Shown here: piece after piece, positions 10,194-21,359 of the stretch
Position numbering within the stretch: position 1 is the first letter of the stretch
How the letters are laid out: every line of letters begins with the position of its first letter
DNA from: Hermetia illucens
Taxonomy: Eukaryota > Arthropoda > Insecta > Diptera > Stratiomyidae
DNA length: 64,000 bases
Assembly: GCF_905115235.1 (NCBI RefSeq)
Contig: NC_051852.1
Coordinates: 140,664,027 to 140,728,026 of the forward strand
Reading direction: 5' to 3'
Translations under genes and position numbers: made by a program
Notes under the pieces: model-generated
Database searches by the model: none
What the model was told of the DNA's origin: nothing
What the model saw: the letters and a program-made list of their open reading frames with translations, nothing else

Positions 10194-12526
10194 GAAATCC
10201 CAATTTCTGGTGGAATTCAGAAATTGAGGAATGTCGGAAAAACTGTCTCAGAGCTAGGAGATGCTCCCAGCGCAGAAGAAATCAACCTGAATTCGTTGAG
10301 CTGCACATGCAATACAAAAACGCGAGGAAAAAATTGCAAGGAGCTATCACGAAGAGCAAATCCGAACATTTCAAGCGGATGTGTACCGAAGCTGATTCTG
10401 ATCCATGGGGTGGCGCCTACAGGTCTGTAATGTCATCACTGAAAGGGAAGCGCTCCCCACCGATTACCTGCCCAAAATTACTAGAAAACATAGTGGACAC
10501 TCTCTTCCCAGAGGATTTGAACTACACAAATCTGCCTAAAGTGCATGTAAACCCCGACGAAATTCCTGAAGTGGTAGAAGAGGAAATGTTTGATGCAGCA
10601 AGGAAATTCGCTGAAAATAAAACCCCAGGGCCAGATGGAATCCCGAATATCACCCTGAAAGTGGCAGCCCGGTCAGCACCAGGTATGTTTGCCAAAGTTT
10701 TTACGGCATGCCTTAGAGAAGGAGAATTCCCCGAGCAATGGAAGCTGCAAAAGTTGATACTTATTCCGAAGCCAGGTAAACCATTAGGAGACCCCTCCTC
10801 ATATCGACCGATATGTTTGGTCAATACCATTGGTAAACTATTTGAACGAGTATTATACAACAGGCTGCTCGCTGTTGCGGAAAAGGAAGGAGGCCTATCC
10901 GACAAGCAATTCGGGTTTCGTAAGGGGAGATCAACCATCGATGCAATCAGCATGGTGACTGGCCTGGCTCGCGCTGCAATACAAGATGACAAATGCTGCG
11001 CAGTGGTGACCCTCGATGTAAAAAATGCTTTCAACACTGCAAAGTGAACGAAAATCGTAGAGGCTCTAACCAAACTAAAGGTTCCAAAGTACATTGTACG
11101 CATCGTTGTTGCATTTCTTCTTGGAAGAAGATTATATTGCGACTCGGACGATGGAGAGAAATTATTCCCAATGAGCTGCGGCGTACCACAGGGGTCTATC
11201 TTAGGTCCCTTACTGTGGTTAATTATGTACAACGGAGTGCTGACGCTACGCCTTTCTAACGGCGTGACAACTATTGGCTTTGCGGACGATATCGGGGTAA
11301 CAATAGTGGCAAAACGCTTAGACGAGATCGAAATCTACGCAAATGAAGCGATATGGGAGATCAATTCCTGGTTGAAAAAGTCCGGTCTATCACTTGCTGA
11401 ACATAAAACGGAACTAGTGCTAATCAGCAAAAGAAGGAAAGACACGACCGTGAAAATTAAAGTTGGTGGAAAAACAATTTACTCCCAAGAGTCGCTTAAA
11501 TATTTGGGAGTAATGATTGACAAAAAACTCAACTTTAAAAAACACATTGAGTGCGCTGCAAGTAAAGCATCTTCCATCGCTGTAACGATCTCGAGGATAC
11601 TACCGAACATTGGTGGACCAAGACAAAGTCGACGTCATCTTATTTCAAGGGTAGTTAGTTCCGTGCTACTCTACGCAGCTCCAGTTTGGGCAACCGTTCT
11701 GGAAAATAAATCAAACTGCGGAAAACTAGGAATGGCGTATCGACTAAGTGCACTCCGGGTATGCAGTGCTTATCGAACGACATCAGGAGAAGCAGCATAT
11801 GTACTGGCAGGGACAATCCCCATAGACATTTTGGCGGATGAAGGTCAGCGTCTCCACAACAATATGTATGCAATCGGTGAGTCTATTGTACTTCGACGGC
11901 AACTAGCACGGCGAGAATCCATCGCAAAATGGCAAAAGAGATGGAACGAGGCACAAACTGGTCGTTGGACCTACCGTATCATTCCACACATTCGAAGATG
12001 GATGGAAAGGAATCACGGGGAACTAAGCTACGAGCTAACACAGTTTTTAAGTGGATATGGAGGTTATCGGGCTTATCTTTATCGATTTGGACACGACGAG
12101 TCACCATGGTGCCCAAGATGTGGTAACATGGCTGAGAATGCGGAGCATGTTGTATTTGAGTGCCCAAGGTTTACAGCACACCGAACTAGGCTGGAGGCGA
12201 TCGCAGACAGGCGCTTAACACCTGGAAATATAGTGGAGTTTATGTTGGAATCAACGGAGGCTTGGAATCAAGTGGTAATTGAGCTGAAAATGATTCATGA
12301 ACAGCTAAGGCATGAAGAACTGCGAAGAAAGCAAGAAAGGGAGCGAACAATAATGCGCCGCAGTTAAGAACTGATCCAGCCCCACGATGCAATGCTTATA
12401 GCAGTCCCGTGGGGATAGTGGAAGAAGAAGGAGGTGGTTTTAGTGAGTAGAAGTCTTACATAACTGTATGGCAGGAGCCAGCAGTAGGTTTTGAACCTTT
12501 CCACCTTCCAACGATGAAAAAAAAAA
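10194..12526 (+). mobile_element. R1-clade LINE inserted in a GACA microsatellite (element A)
   Basis: 5'-truncated non-LTR retrotransposon: most of ORF2, a 3' UTR and a poly(A) of about ten bases. The left junction is GACAGACAGACAGAC and the right junction is GACGGACAGACAAACAGACA, both parts of one microsatellite inside the GTCY repeat at 9575-12600. The 3' UTR has a CCCCAC/GTGGGG stem (12382-12415) and the block GGAGGTGGTTTTAGTG. A matching stem (CCCCG/CGGGG) and GGTGGTTTTAGTG block occur in element B (17080-21284). R1-clade families such as Waldo and Mino are known to insert into microsatellites, which fits. Confidence 0.85.
10197..12367 (+). pseudogene. R1-type ORF2 reverse transcriptase, one stop codon
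   Basis: A single frame of about 723 codons with one internal TGA (11045-11047), after FNTAK, where R1 relatives have Trp (TGG). Visible parts in order are the linker after the missing endonuclease (WWNSEIEECRKNCLRARR), RT block TPGPDGIP, LILIPKPGKPLGDPSSYRPI, GFRKGRSTIDAI, TLDVKNAFN, CGVPQGSILGPLLW, the catalytic FADD at 11279-11290, YLGVMIDKKLNF, and the C-terminal Cys/His motif CPRCGNMAENAEHVVFECP. FADD in place of YADD is normal for R1/Jockey-group elements. Apart from the 5' truncation and that stop it is well preserved, so the insertion is fairly young. Its product would nick and reverse-transcribe at the target site. Confidence 0.9.
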
Positions 12527-12600
12527 GACGGACAGACAAACAGACAGACAGACATTGAACCGATTTTAATAAGTTTTGTTTTACAAACAAAACCTTAAAA

Positions 12601-13125
12601 ACACAGGTCGGGAAGCCGGAAGCTTGACGGCTCAAGCATGAAAGCTTTTGTGCTTCCCTATGTGAGGACTGATGAGTGCATGACAGTTCCGTGTGTACAT
12701 AGTTAAACATTACATTGTCGTCTATTTTTTAGGAAGTCGTTTACACAAATGATTTAATAGAAAGCACTGTATTGATAATAGTCAACTTCATACGCTTTAC
12801 ACTCGCAATTCAATATTATTAGTAAATATGAAGAAGTTACCCTCCAACAGATGCAAACAAGTCTTATGTGAGAGACTCTCTATGCACGATTTTCCATTTG
12901 TACATAGCTAACAATATAAAATATTCTATCATATTTGTTGCATCCCTCTTTGCATTTATGAGGAGCCCCTCTTTAAACTGCACGTAAATTTATGTTACTG
13001 TAAGCGTGGGATTTCATAGTTCCCATATGTCCACTAAATTTCGTTTGAATCGGTTGAGCCATTATGGAGAAAAGTACGTGTGACAGACAGACAGACAGTA
13101 AACCGATTTTAATAAGGCTTTGATT
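12601..13125 (-). repeat. GTCY repeat, reversed, near-complete
   Basis: On the minus strand it starts near 13125 (AAAGCCTTATTAAAATCGG, terminal palindrome worn), has a short GTC microsatellite at 13081-13098 and an AAATTTAGTGGACATATGGG block. It ends with GCTTGAGCCGTCAAGCTTCC and CCGACCTGTG at 12601. It abuts the previous copy with no spacer. Confidence 0.75.
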
Positions 13126-13690
13126 TGAAGTCGCTGATGTTTAGTTTGAATTCCTTCTCTAATAAGAACGCGCTTCTAAGCAGCCATTTTTCTACTATAT
13201 AGGTTCCAACTTTTCGAAATTATTTGCGACTTCATGTCAGTGATCTCACGGCTAACATATAACGTTCTCGGTACTGTTATCACATTATTACACTCAGGAG
13301 ACTATTAATAGCATCAGTTCACCTAAGGAACCTGACATTCCAGGATAAGGCGAATAGTCAACTGCTCGGTTGCGCTCTCGTTTCCCTTGTGTCACTCAAG
13401 TCCGAACTCCCTCATTCTGCTGTTGTACGTTGTGTTGAGTTTTTATGGGAGACGAGTGATACGTCCATCTTTCGAAACCCCTAACCTGGAAGATTATTCC
13501 GATTATTGTTTCTGTTGTCAGGGAGGCAGGAAAAACTCGCCCTTCATCCTTGTTCATTTGCAATTCGTGAGAGCACCCATTGAACACTACCTGAAAATTA
13601 AATATAGGCTTTTCTTGGCATTTACATCGCCCCACTGGTAAACGGCCACCGATTTCGCACCGGGACTTATACTACACTTGACCAATAATA
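13126..13690. other. no recognisable gene
   Basis: Two overlapping opposite-strand frames near 13390-13640 lack any domain I recognise, and one is probably the shadow of the other. Nothing else is visible before the gene 2 duplication unit begins near 13725. Confidence 0.4.
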
Positions 13691-14175
13691 CAAAGCTTAA
13701 GATATCCCAACAGATTTCCCGGCAGAACCAACATTTTCATTTGCCAATTAACTTCAAATGATGTACGTAAACCACATAACTACAGAGCCTGATAAGCTTA
13801 ACAGAATTATCTACACAAATTATTTCATCGACACTTTCTAAACTCAGGCTTACAACTTCAATTATTAAGATTCCAAACAAATCACCACAAAAAAAGAAGT
13901 GCTTGTTATGTTTCTTGACTTTAATTTGTAATCATACCAGAGAAATTCGGAAAAAAGCTTCCTAACTTTCCACTGTTATCTAGTTTTCTTCCACTCCATA
14001 TGTAGTAGCGTCATTGATTTTTGTGTTTTCTACAAAAGTTATCGCAACATCCCCACAGCTTCTAGTAATGAAATAAAATTTCACAGATGATCAAGATAGA
14101 TGGGAACATAATTTCGATTAGCCAATAACGAATGTTTAAGATGTTATTAACGGAGGAGTCGTTCCTACCAACCTG

Positions 14176-14210
14176 TATAAATAGGGTGGAAGATACACCA
14201 GGTAGTCATT
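14176..14210 (+). promoter_or_regulatory. core promoter of GH16 gene 2
   Basis: TATAAATAG at 14176-14184 and TCATT initiator at 14206-14210, with the same 32-base spacing as in gene 1. The surrounding bases are almost identical to 4740-4790, so the duplication copied the promoter as well as the coding region. Confidence 0.75.
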
Positions 14211-14323
14211 CCAGCGTCGTTGGCTCTTCAGGGGTAACACAGGCGTTGTCTATCTGGAAATCCGTTTTCTTCATTGCTTTGTTGTAAGTGAGGTTGATCC
14301 TGCACTAATTCTCAAGGGTGATA

Positions 14324-16161
14324 ATGAAGTTGCTGCTAATTAATCTTTCGGCGCTTGTCGCTTTGACGTTAGCTGCTCAGCCACGTTGCGATATCTCTTT
14401 GACCACGGCCAGTGGATCTGCTGTTAGCAAGAATAGTAAGTATATATTATTCATTTACACATCATAAATTTTAAGGTCCTCCTCATATGAAAATCTTTCG
14501 GAATATCCGGAAATTTAACGCATTGAAAAATTGACCTCAATCATAACTCAACAAAAATATGACCCAACCTCCCTTTGCCATTTGCACAAATCTAAACTCT
14601 CCACACCAAAGATCAACAACCTGCACAGATTCCACCACGCTTGGGTTTGGACATCTAAAGCACCCTGGAGGCATTCCTTCCAAAGTCTATTTTTACACAA
14701 GGTTCCACCTAGATCCTTGGTGAACATACAGACCGAATACGACTGAAAATATTAAAATAGAGGTAGCTCTATTTTGTAGGACATTTGGAGTCTTAAGGTG
14801 AATGTTGCCAAAATATTATGGTTTCCAGGTTGGAATTTGGGTCCACAATTTTTTATTTACATCTTCTCAGCCTCAGTTGGATGATAATGTCCAAGAAATG
14901 AGTCCCAGTTTTAGGTATTTGAGATGCTAGGAGAGTACTATCAACGAATTAGCAGTAAGCCGCCAATTTCAGTAAAATTAAATCACTTTTTTAAAATACT
15001 ATTCCAGATGGTTTCTGTTCAGGAGAATTGATTTTTGAAGACAACTTTGACAAACTCGATTTCAAACATTGGGAACATGAAAGCACCTTAGGTGGTGGCG
15101 GAGTAAGTATGACTTCCCTCATCAATCGGAAATTTTATTGTTTGACATCACTTAATGCATCTCATTATTCCAGAACTGGGAATTCCAATGGTATACCAAC
15201 AATCGTTCCAACTCCTATACTGAAAACGGTGTTCTCCACATTAGACCTACCCTCACTTCCGAAGTTTATGGTGAACCCTTCCTTTCATCCGGAACTATAG
15301 ACATTCAGGGAGATTGTACAAATGCCGCTTTCTATGGATGCCAACGTGCAGGAACCCCAACCAATCTTCTCAATCCAATCCGAAGTGCTCGACTCCGCAC
15401 CCTGAACTCATTCAGTTTCAAATACGGACGAGTTGAAGTTAAGGCTAAACTTCCAGCCGGTGACTGGTTGTGGCCAGCTATCTGGATGCTTCCGACAGAC
15501 AGTGCATATGGATCATGGCCATCAAGTGGTGAAATCGATATTATGGAATCTCGAGGCAATCGTAATTTGGTTCAAGACGGAGTGAATATCGGAGCAGAAC
15601 AAGTTGCATCAACTTTACATTTCGGACCAGCTACTGAATTCAACGCCTATGAAACTGCCCATTACTCAAGGAATACCGCACCTGGTCAAGGATACAATTT
15701 GGACTTCCATCGTTATCAAATGGAATGGACTCCAGATCGTATTACATTCAAAATTGATGATGTTGAAACTGGAACTGTTAACATTGGAAGTGGTTTCTGG
15801 GATCGTGGTGGATTTGCTGCTAAGTATCCTGGTCTTGCGAATCCATGGAAGGCTGGAGATAAATCGGCACCTTTCGATCAAGAGGTACGTGGTAACAGAG
15901 AGTGTATATTGTTTCTCATTCAGTTCTAATCTTTTTTATCCACAGTTCCATCTCCTCCTCAACTTGGCGGTTGGTGGTGTCTCTTACTTCTCCGATAGTG
16001 CTTCTAATCCAAATGGTAAACCATGGAATAACCTATCTCCCACTGCTCCACTTGAGTTCTGGAATGCTCGCAATGCGTGGTTGAACACCTGGAACTACTA
16101 CGTCCCAGGCAACACTGACTCACATCTCCAAGTGGACTATGTACGAGTTTATGCTCTGTAA
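14324..16161 (+). CDS. GH16 beta-1,3-glucanase / GNBP-B-like protein, gene 2
   Basis: Predicted 377-residue secreted protein with four coding exons: 14324-14435, 15008-15102, 15174-15884 and 15946-16161. Splice sites, phases and exon lengths equal those of gene 1. The signal peptide is MKLLLINLSALVALTLAAQ. The GH16 catalytic signature GEIDIMES is intact (E189, D191, E194). The mature protein is nearly identical to gene 1, with most exon differences silent, and even intron 1 aligns over nearly its whole length, so the pair arose by a recent duplication of about 2.5 kb. The AATAAA at 16182-16187 probably ends the transcript. Role as for gene 1: hydrolysis or binding of beta-1,3-glucan outside the cell. 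The active site is read directly; activity is inferred from the family. Confidence 0.93.
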
Positions 16162-16309
16162 TTTCTTGATGAAAAATCAATAATAAAAATATGGTTGTAC
16201 TGTATGACAAATATGTTTTATATTTTGTTATGTTACGTAACGAACCAAAATAATTCCAAACCCTCTTCCCAATTAATTGAAGTACGAGTATGTGTGCCAT
16301 TCTCCGCAT

Positions 16310-16480
16310 TTGCGGGGCATAGCGCGTCAATCACACCTATATTCCAACCTACCCCAACCGGATTGTTAGATGTCCTCGATATTTGGTCCATTAGAAAAAA
16401 AATAAGCGGAAGGCAATTACCCGTCAGACTAACAATCTTCGCTTTGCTGAGGTTGATTTTCAGTCCAATTTTCTAAATAT
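16310..16480 (-). mobile_element. possible LINE reverse-transcriptase fragment
   Basis: The minus strand near 16480-16310 gives pieces like GLKIN-type palm/thumb sequence (ENWTENQPQQSE in a shifted frame) and NGPNIEDI, as in LINE reverse transcriptases before the YLGS motif. It is short and broken, so the call is weak. Confidence 0.3.
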
Positions 16481-17189
16481 TTCAATCCAACTCTCTAAAT
16501 ATTGACTTAGAGAGATGGGGCAGCATAATGGAGGTGCTTGAGGAAAAATGTTATAGTTTAGTGAACCCCTTCACTTTTTCCGGATATGCAGCGCTGAAAT
16601 TACAGCTTACAAAAAGAACAAGTCGGGAAACCAAAAGCTGGACGCTTCAGGTATGAAAGGTTTTGTGCATTTCTTTTATAAATACATTTGAATGTGAATT
16701 TCTCCCATTAGTACGTAACACGTAATATACGCATATATTATGTGAGAATATTCACTTTCGGATGTGTTGACATTCAAAATCTTGAATTTCCAAAGAACAG
16801 CCCCATTAAATAAATGATCACTTTTGACCCCCGCCTTTCCAACAAATGTCAATGCTAAGACCAGCTTCGGAATATCCACATGACTATATGTGGTGAAAAA
16901 AAATTAACACCCCCCTTTTGCCTGTATGGGGACCCTTCCTTAAATTCGACGTAACAGGATGTAACTCACTCTATGCGTAAGCGTCCACAGTTCCCATCTT
17001 CCCACCGAATTTGGTGTCAATCGCTGCTACAGTCTCCGAAAAAAATGTGTGTGACGGACAGGCAGGGAGACGAACAGACCTGTGAGGAGTGGCCAGATCT
17101 CCGATCAGGCGCGACCCCAGCTGGCGGATTGGGGCATACCTATTGATGTGTAGAATTGGAGATTCAGGTGAAGTTCATCAATTTCAAGA

Positions 17190-18450
17190 TGCCTCCAATA
17201 CCAAAGCCGACAAAAGCTCGTGTGAGTTCAGCAATTTAAAACGGTGAAGGAATCAATAAAAGGAGTAATCTGACCAAGACTTACCGAGCATGACCCAGAA
17301 GAACTACCTTTTATGCAGCTTGGGACTAAAATAGTTGAACTATCCGAATCCATCAAGGACAAGCCAAACGTGCACCAAGCCATTAAGAACATGATGAGAG
17401 CCATCAGGGTGCTTTACAATAGGTCACAGGAAGAAATAAGAAACCCTAAGGAAAAGACGGACATCCCAACCTCAACAATGTAACAAGCGACCCAAGTGGC
17501 ACCAAAGCACAAAGTCACTGACCTTCGCTCAAGTAAGAGACTACGAGATAAAGAGCTTTAAGGAATCAACAGGCACCAAAAAGGAAAAAGCGGTCTTGAC
17601 CAGTCCAACATACGGAACTAAAAGTTCAGAAGGGTCCAAAGTAGGAAAGCCAGTTAGCGAAGCGAAACTGAAAGAAAGTAAGAATGATGGTTGGACTAAG
17701 GTCGTGAATAAAAAAAGAAACAAGAAACCAAAGGTGCGAATTCGCCCGGAGGCAATTGTAATTTCCAGCAGAGGACATCTAATGTATGCGGATATACTGA
17801 AGAAGGTGAAATTTGGCCCCGACCTAAAAGGCCTAGGTGGAAATGTCAGCAAAATCCGGAGGACCCAGAAAGGGGATCTCATGTTTGAACTGAGAAAACC
17901 CAGCGTAGGGAAAACTGACGGCTTTCGTAACCAAGTTATAAACTCGCTTGGAGAGAATGTCGCGGTTCGTTCCCAAAAACAAGGTCTATATACAGTGCAA
18001 GGATCTCAATGAGGTAACATCCAAAGAAGAGATCTGCACTGTCTTGAAGCAACAATTCAAGTTAGAGGAATTCAGGGAAGAATCTATCGTGAGCCTAAGA
18101 AAAGCTTCTGGTGGTACTCAAACGGCCACAATGCGACTGCAAGTGGAGTCTACACAGAAGTTGTTGGCCGTGAGAATGTGCGGATTGGATGGGTGGTTTG
18201 CCGACTAAGAGAGCAGATCTCTTTAAAAAAGGTGGTTCAAATGCCTAATGTTTGGACACTTCGTGAAGGCATGCACTAGCGGCATCGATCGGTCCGATTA
18301 ATGTCGAAGGTGTGGGGAAAAAGGAGATGTTGCCAAGGAGTGAAATAGAGACCCCAAATGCATTTTGTGCGAAGAAAAGGAAGGAAGGGATAACCGAAAT
18401 ATTGCCGGAAGTGATAAACGCCCAGAATTTAGGAAGGCGTTAACTGCAGT
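17190..18450 (+). pseudogene. R1-type ORF1 (gag-like, CCHC zinc knuckles)
   Basis: ORF1 of element B. It begins near MPPIPKPTKARVSS and is broken early. An open stretch at 17596-18012 contains RPEAIVISSRGHLMYADILK, and after a shift comes SKEEICTVLKQQFKLEEFRE. The C-terminal part has R1/TRAS-type zinc knuckles: FKCLMFGHFVKACT, CRRCGEKGDVAKE and CILCEEK. Such proteins bind the element's RNA. Several stops interrupt it. Confidence 0.75.
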
Positions 18451-18458
18451 GAAAAAAT

Positions 18459-21136
18459 GAGGTTAATACAAAAAAACCTCAATCATTGCAGGGTCGCACA
18501 AGATTTGCTTGTGCAGACCACTTACGAATCCGCGACGGAGATTGCTATCATTAGTGAACCGTACAAAAATCTTGACGGAGGTGTATGGGTGGATTACCAA
18601 GTGGAGCAGCAAAAAGACTAACGCAAGGGGGTGGTGCTTATTAGAAGCATTCGCCCAGTTGGATGTAGTTCTGGACAACGAAGGCGATGTAAACACTTAT
18701 CGGAAAGGGGGAACGGGTTCAATTGTAGATCTGACTTTTGTCAGTCCTGCGTTAGTACGTGACATGCCCTGGCAAGTTAGCGAGGACTTCACATACAGCA
18801 ACCGCCAGACAATCACCTTTGAACTAAGGACGGAACCACAAGGCAAGAGACCCGCACCCCGGACGCCGAAATCCAAAAGAACACCAGGATGGTCTGCAAA
18901 AGCGATAGATGAGCAAACATTCATGGAGGTGTGGTTAGGCTTGCCTAGCAAAGCAGACACCTGCACAGATTGAGCTCAAAGGGCAATAGGTAGGATCGAT
19001 CAAGGGCAAAAGGAACGTGCCTATAGGGAAGCCAGCAAGAAGCCATCCAGCGGAGTAAGAGGGAATGTTTTAAGGAGCTCTGTTTGAAAGCGGACATAAA
19101 TCCGTAGGGTAGCCCCTATAAAACGATTCAGGGGCCGATCACCTCCGCAGATCACGTGCCCTATGTTCTTGTTGAAAATAATCCAGGTGTTATTTCCCCA
19201 ACAAGAGGGGGGTACCGACACCTTTCAGCGTCCCCTGAATGTGACGCCGGTTCCACCGGGTACCAGGGACGAGCTGCTGGAGATCTGCAGTCGAATAGGA
19301 GACAGCAAGTCCCCCCCCCCTTCCCCCGTGTCCGGATAGCTGAGTGGTTAGAGCACAACGCTGTCATGCGGAAGGTCGTGGTTCAAATCTCATTGGTGGC
19401 AGTGGGATTTGTATCGTGATTTGACGCCGGATACCAGTCGACTAAGCTGTGAATGAGTACCTGAGTCAAATCAGGGTAATAATCTCGGGCGAGCGCAATG
19501 CTGACCACATTGCCTCCTACAGTGTACTGTAGTGTACCGTTACGGTTTTGAATGAAGTGCTCTAACACACTTCAAGGCCCTGATCCAATATGGATTATTG
19601 CGCTAACGATTATTGTTATTATATTAAAGCCCCGAGTCTGGACGGCATACCAAATAAGGCCCTCAAACTTGCCGTCAAATGTAGACCGGATATGTTCGCG
19701 GAGTTGTTCGAAACGTGCATATCCGAGGGTATCTTTCCTGAACCATGGAAGTGACAGAAGCTGGTGCTGCCGCCTAAGGCTGGCAAACCTCCAGGGGAAC
19801 CGTCGTCCTATAGACCCATATGTCTTCTAGACACTATGGATAAAATGCTGGAACGGGTTATTTATAATAGATTACTCCCAATCGTCGGGAGCCAAGGACG
19901 CCTTTCAGATAGGCAGTATGGGTTCCGTAAAGCCAGATCTACTATTGGTGCCCAAAGAGTACGTTGTCTTCGCGGGTGTCCCACAGGGCTTTGTACTGGG
20001 CCCACTACTGTGGAACATCATGTATAATGATGTACTCAACCTTCCGGTTCCGGAGGAGGCCACGGTGGGGAGTTAAGCCGATGATATAGCACTGGTTGTG
20101 GTCGCAAAGCATCTCGAGGATGCTAAGTTGTACTCAAACGAAGCAGTTAGTGTTGTTAAGGCTTGGTTAGGGAGTGCTGGACTGGCATTCGCGGAAGCGA
20201 TCCTCATCACTAAGCGCCGCAAAAGAAATTACGCCTGCATTAGAATCGGGAATCGTATCATCACTTCCAAGCAGGCCATCAAATACTTGGGGTTGATGAT
20301 AGACGGAGGACTTAATTTTAAGCAGCACATAGAGCATACTTCTAAAATAGCATCCACCACGAGTGTTGCTCTGGCAAGAATGATGCCGAACGTAGGAAGC
20401 CCACGGCATACTTGCAGACTGCTCATACCCAGGGTGGTGAGCTCTATCATGCCGTATGCAGTTATAGTTTAGGGAAAAACACTACAGATTTTAGGCAGTA
20501 CACATAAACTGAGTGCGGTCTACAGAAGAATATTCCTAAGGGTATGTTCTGCCTTCACGACCGTCTCAGACGATGCTGCGTTCGTCATATCGGGAATGAT
20601 GCCGATTGACATCCTGGCAACCGAAATGATGAATATTTATAAAACCAATCCATCTCTCCCTTATCTCAGGTGAAAAAAGCCGAAAGGGAGGGATCCATAA
20701 GTAGATGGCAACAGCGATGGGATCAGTCAGAAAAGGATCGTTGGACTTACAGGTTGATCCCTTCCATCGGGGAGTGGCTAGAGAGAAAACATGGGGAGAT
20801 CAATTATAATCTCATCCTGTTTCTCACCGTTAATACCTGTACGGGTTTAAATTGGACACCTCGCCTAATTGTCCAAGCTGCGACGGAGTCCCAGAGGACC
20901 CAGCGCACGTTTTCTCCCAGTGTCCTAGGTTCGTGGAAGAAAGGACGAACCTAGAGGAAACTCTAGATGAAGTGCTATCACCGGAAAATTTTGTCCGGAG
21001 AATGGTAGTCTGTCAGGAAGACTGGGATGCGATCAATTCCATGATCGCTATAATCCAGGAAAAAATGCGAAAAGCAGAAGAAGTGAAGAAGGCGCGATTA
21101 CGAACCCCGCTGGAAGAAGGAAGGAGACCTAGCTAA
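18459..21136 (+). pseudogene. R1-type ORF2 (endonuclease and reverse transcriptase), degraded
   Basis: It starts ATGAGGTTAATACAAAAAAA, encoding the typical endonuclease opening (MRLIQKNLNHCRVAQDLL, then IISEPYKNLDGGVWVDY). A deletion near 18610 removes the middle of the endonuclease, and the C-terminal part (LLEAFAQLDVVLDN, STVDLTF-like) follows. After the SINE the RT resumes with SLDGIPNKALKLAV, KAGKPPGEPSSYRPICLLD, ADDIALVVVAKHLED, YLGLMIDGGLNFKQHI and the Cys/His tail CPSCDGVPEDPAHVFSQCP. The RT is shortened between GFRKARSTIGA and the GVPQG region. Numerous stops show it is inactive. Confidence 0.85.
19311..19625 (+). mobile_element. tRNA-derived SINE inside LINE element B
   Basis: The LINE frame reads through IGDSK up to 19309 and resumes with PSLDGIPNK after 19626. 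The 315 bases between are foreign. They begin with a C-rich tract (19311-19327), then a tRNA-like part with an A box (TAGCTGAGTGGTTAGA, 19337-19352) and B box (GGTTCAAATC, 19380-19389). An unrelated body follows, with an (ATT)-rich 3' end. This is the standard layout of a RNA-polymerase-III SINE. A 3-4 base AAG repeat may be the target duplication, but it is too short to be sure. The tRNA part resembles no functional tRNA closely enough to call a gene. Confidence 0.8.
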
Positions 21137-21359
21137 AGTAAGCTAACTCCACCCCGTGATGTAATACCTAAAGGTGGTTCCACGGGGTAGGGGGGGAGTC
21201 GGGGGTGGTTTTAGTGGGTAAAAATCCCACACTCTGGCGTACACAGGCCAGAGTCTTTTGAAGATTTCCACCTCCTTAAAAAAAGACAGGCTGACGGACA
21301 GGCAGACAGTAAACCGGTTTTTATAAGGTTTCGTTTTACACAAATCCTTAAAAAGTGTC

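Larger units (their letters stand above)
9575..12600 (-). repeat. GTCY repeat, reversed, interrupted by R1-type LINE
   Basis: Read on the minus strand this is a GTCY repeat lacking its 3' hairpin end. Its two parts are 12527-12600, which carries the terminal palindrome ACAAAACCTT and the start of the microsatellite, and 9575-10193, which holds the rest. Between them, exactly in the GACA/TGTC microsatellite, lies the LINE at 10194-12526. A second reversed repeat begins at once at 12601. Confidence 0.8.
17080..21284 (+). mobile_element. R1-clade LINE inserted in a GACA microsatellite (element B)
   Basis: A longer relative of element A (10194-12526). It has a short 5' leader from about 17080, a degenerate gag-like ORF1 (about 17190-18450), ORF2 (about 18459-21136), a 3' UTR with GGTGGTTTTAGTGGGTAAAA and a short poly(A) ending at 21284. 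Both flanks are GACA-type microsatellite. It is older than element A: it has many stops and shifts, internal deletions in the endonuclease (near 18610) and RT (near 19950), and a SINE inserted at 19311-19625. The 5' end looks complete, since the leader precedes the ORF1 start. Confidence 0.85.
16617..21356 (-). repeat. GTCY repeat, reversed, interrupted by R1-type LINE
   Basis: The 3' end of the repeat lies at 16617 (AACAAGTCGGGAAACC, the reverse complement of the usual end) and its body runs to the GACGGACAGGCAGGGAGACG microsatellite at 17052-17079. The other part is 21285-21356, with GACAGGCTGACGGACAGGCA and then the terminal palindrome. The LINE at 17080-21284 fills the gap, again within the microsatellite. 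Confidence 0.8.

Noticed and set aside
13387-13641. Opposed 84- and 79-codon frames
   Set aside because: They are mirror frames of one stretch, with neither showing a domain or gene signals.
19328-19410. tRNA gene
   Set aside because: A and B boxes are present, but the acceptor stem does not close and the sequence interrupts a LINE reading frame with a long non-tRNA body, so a SINE fits better.
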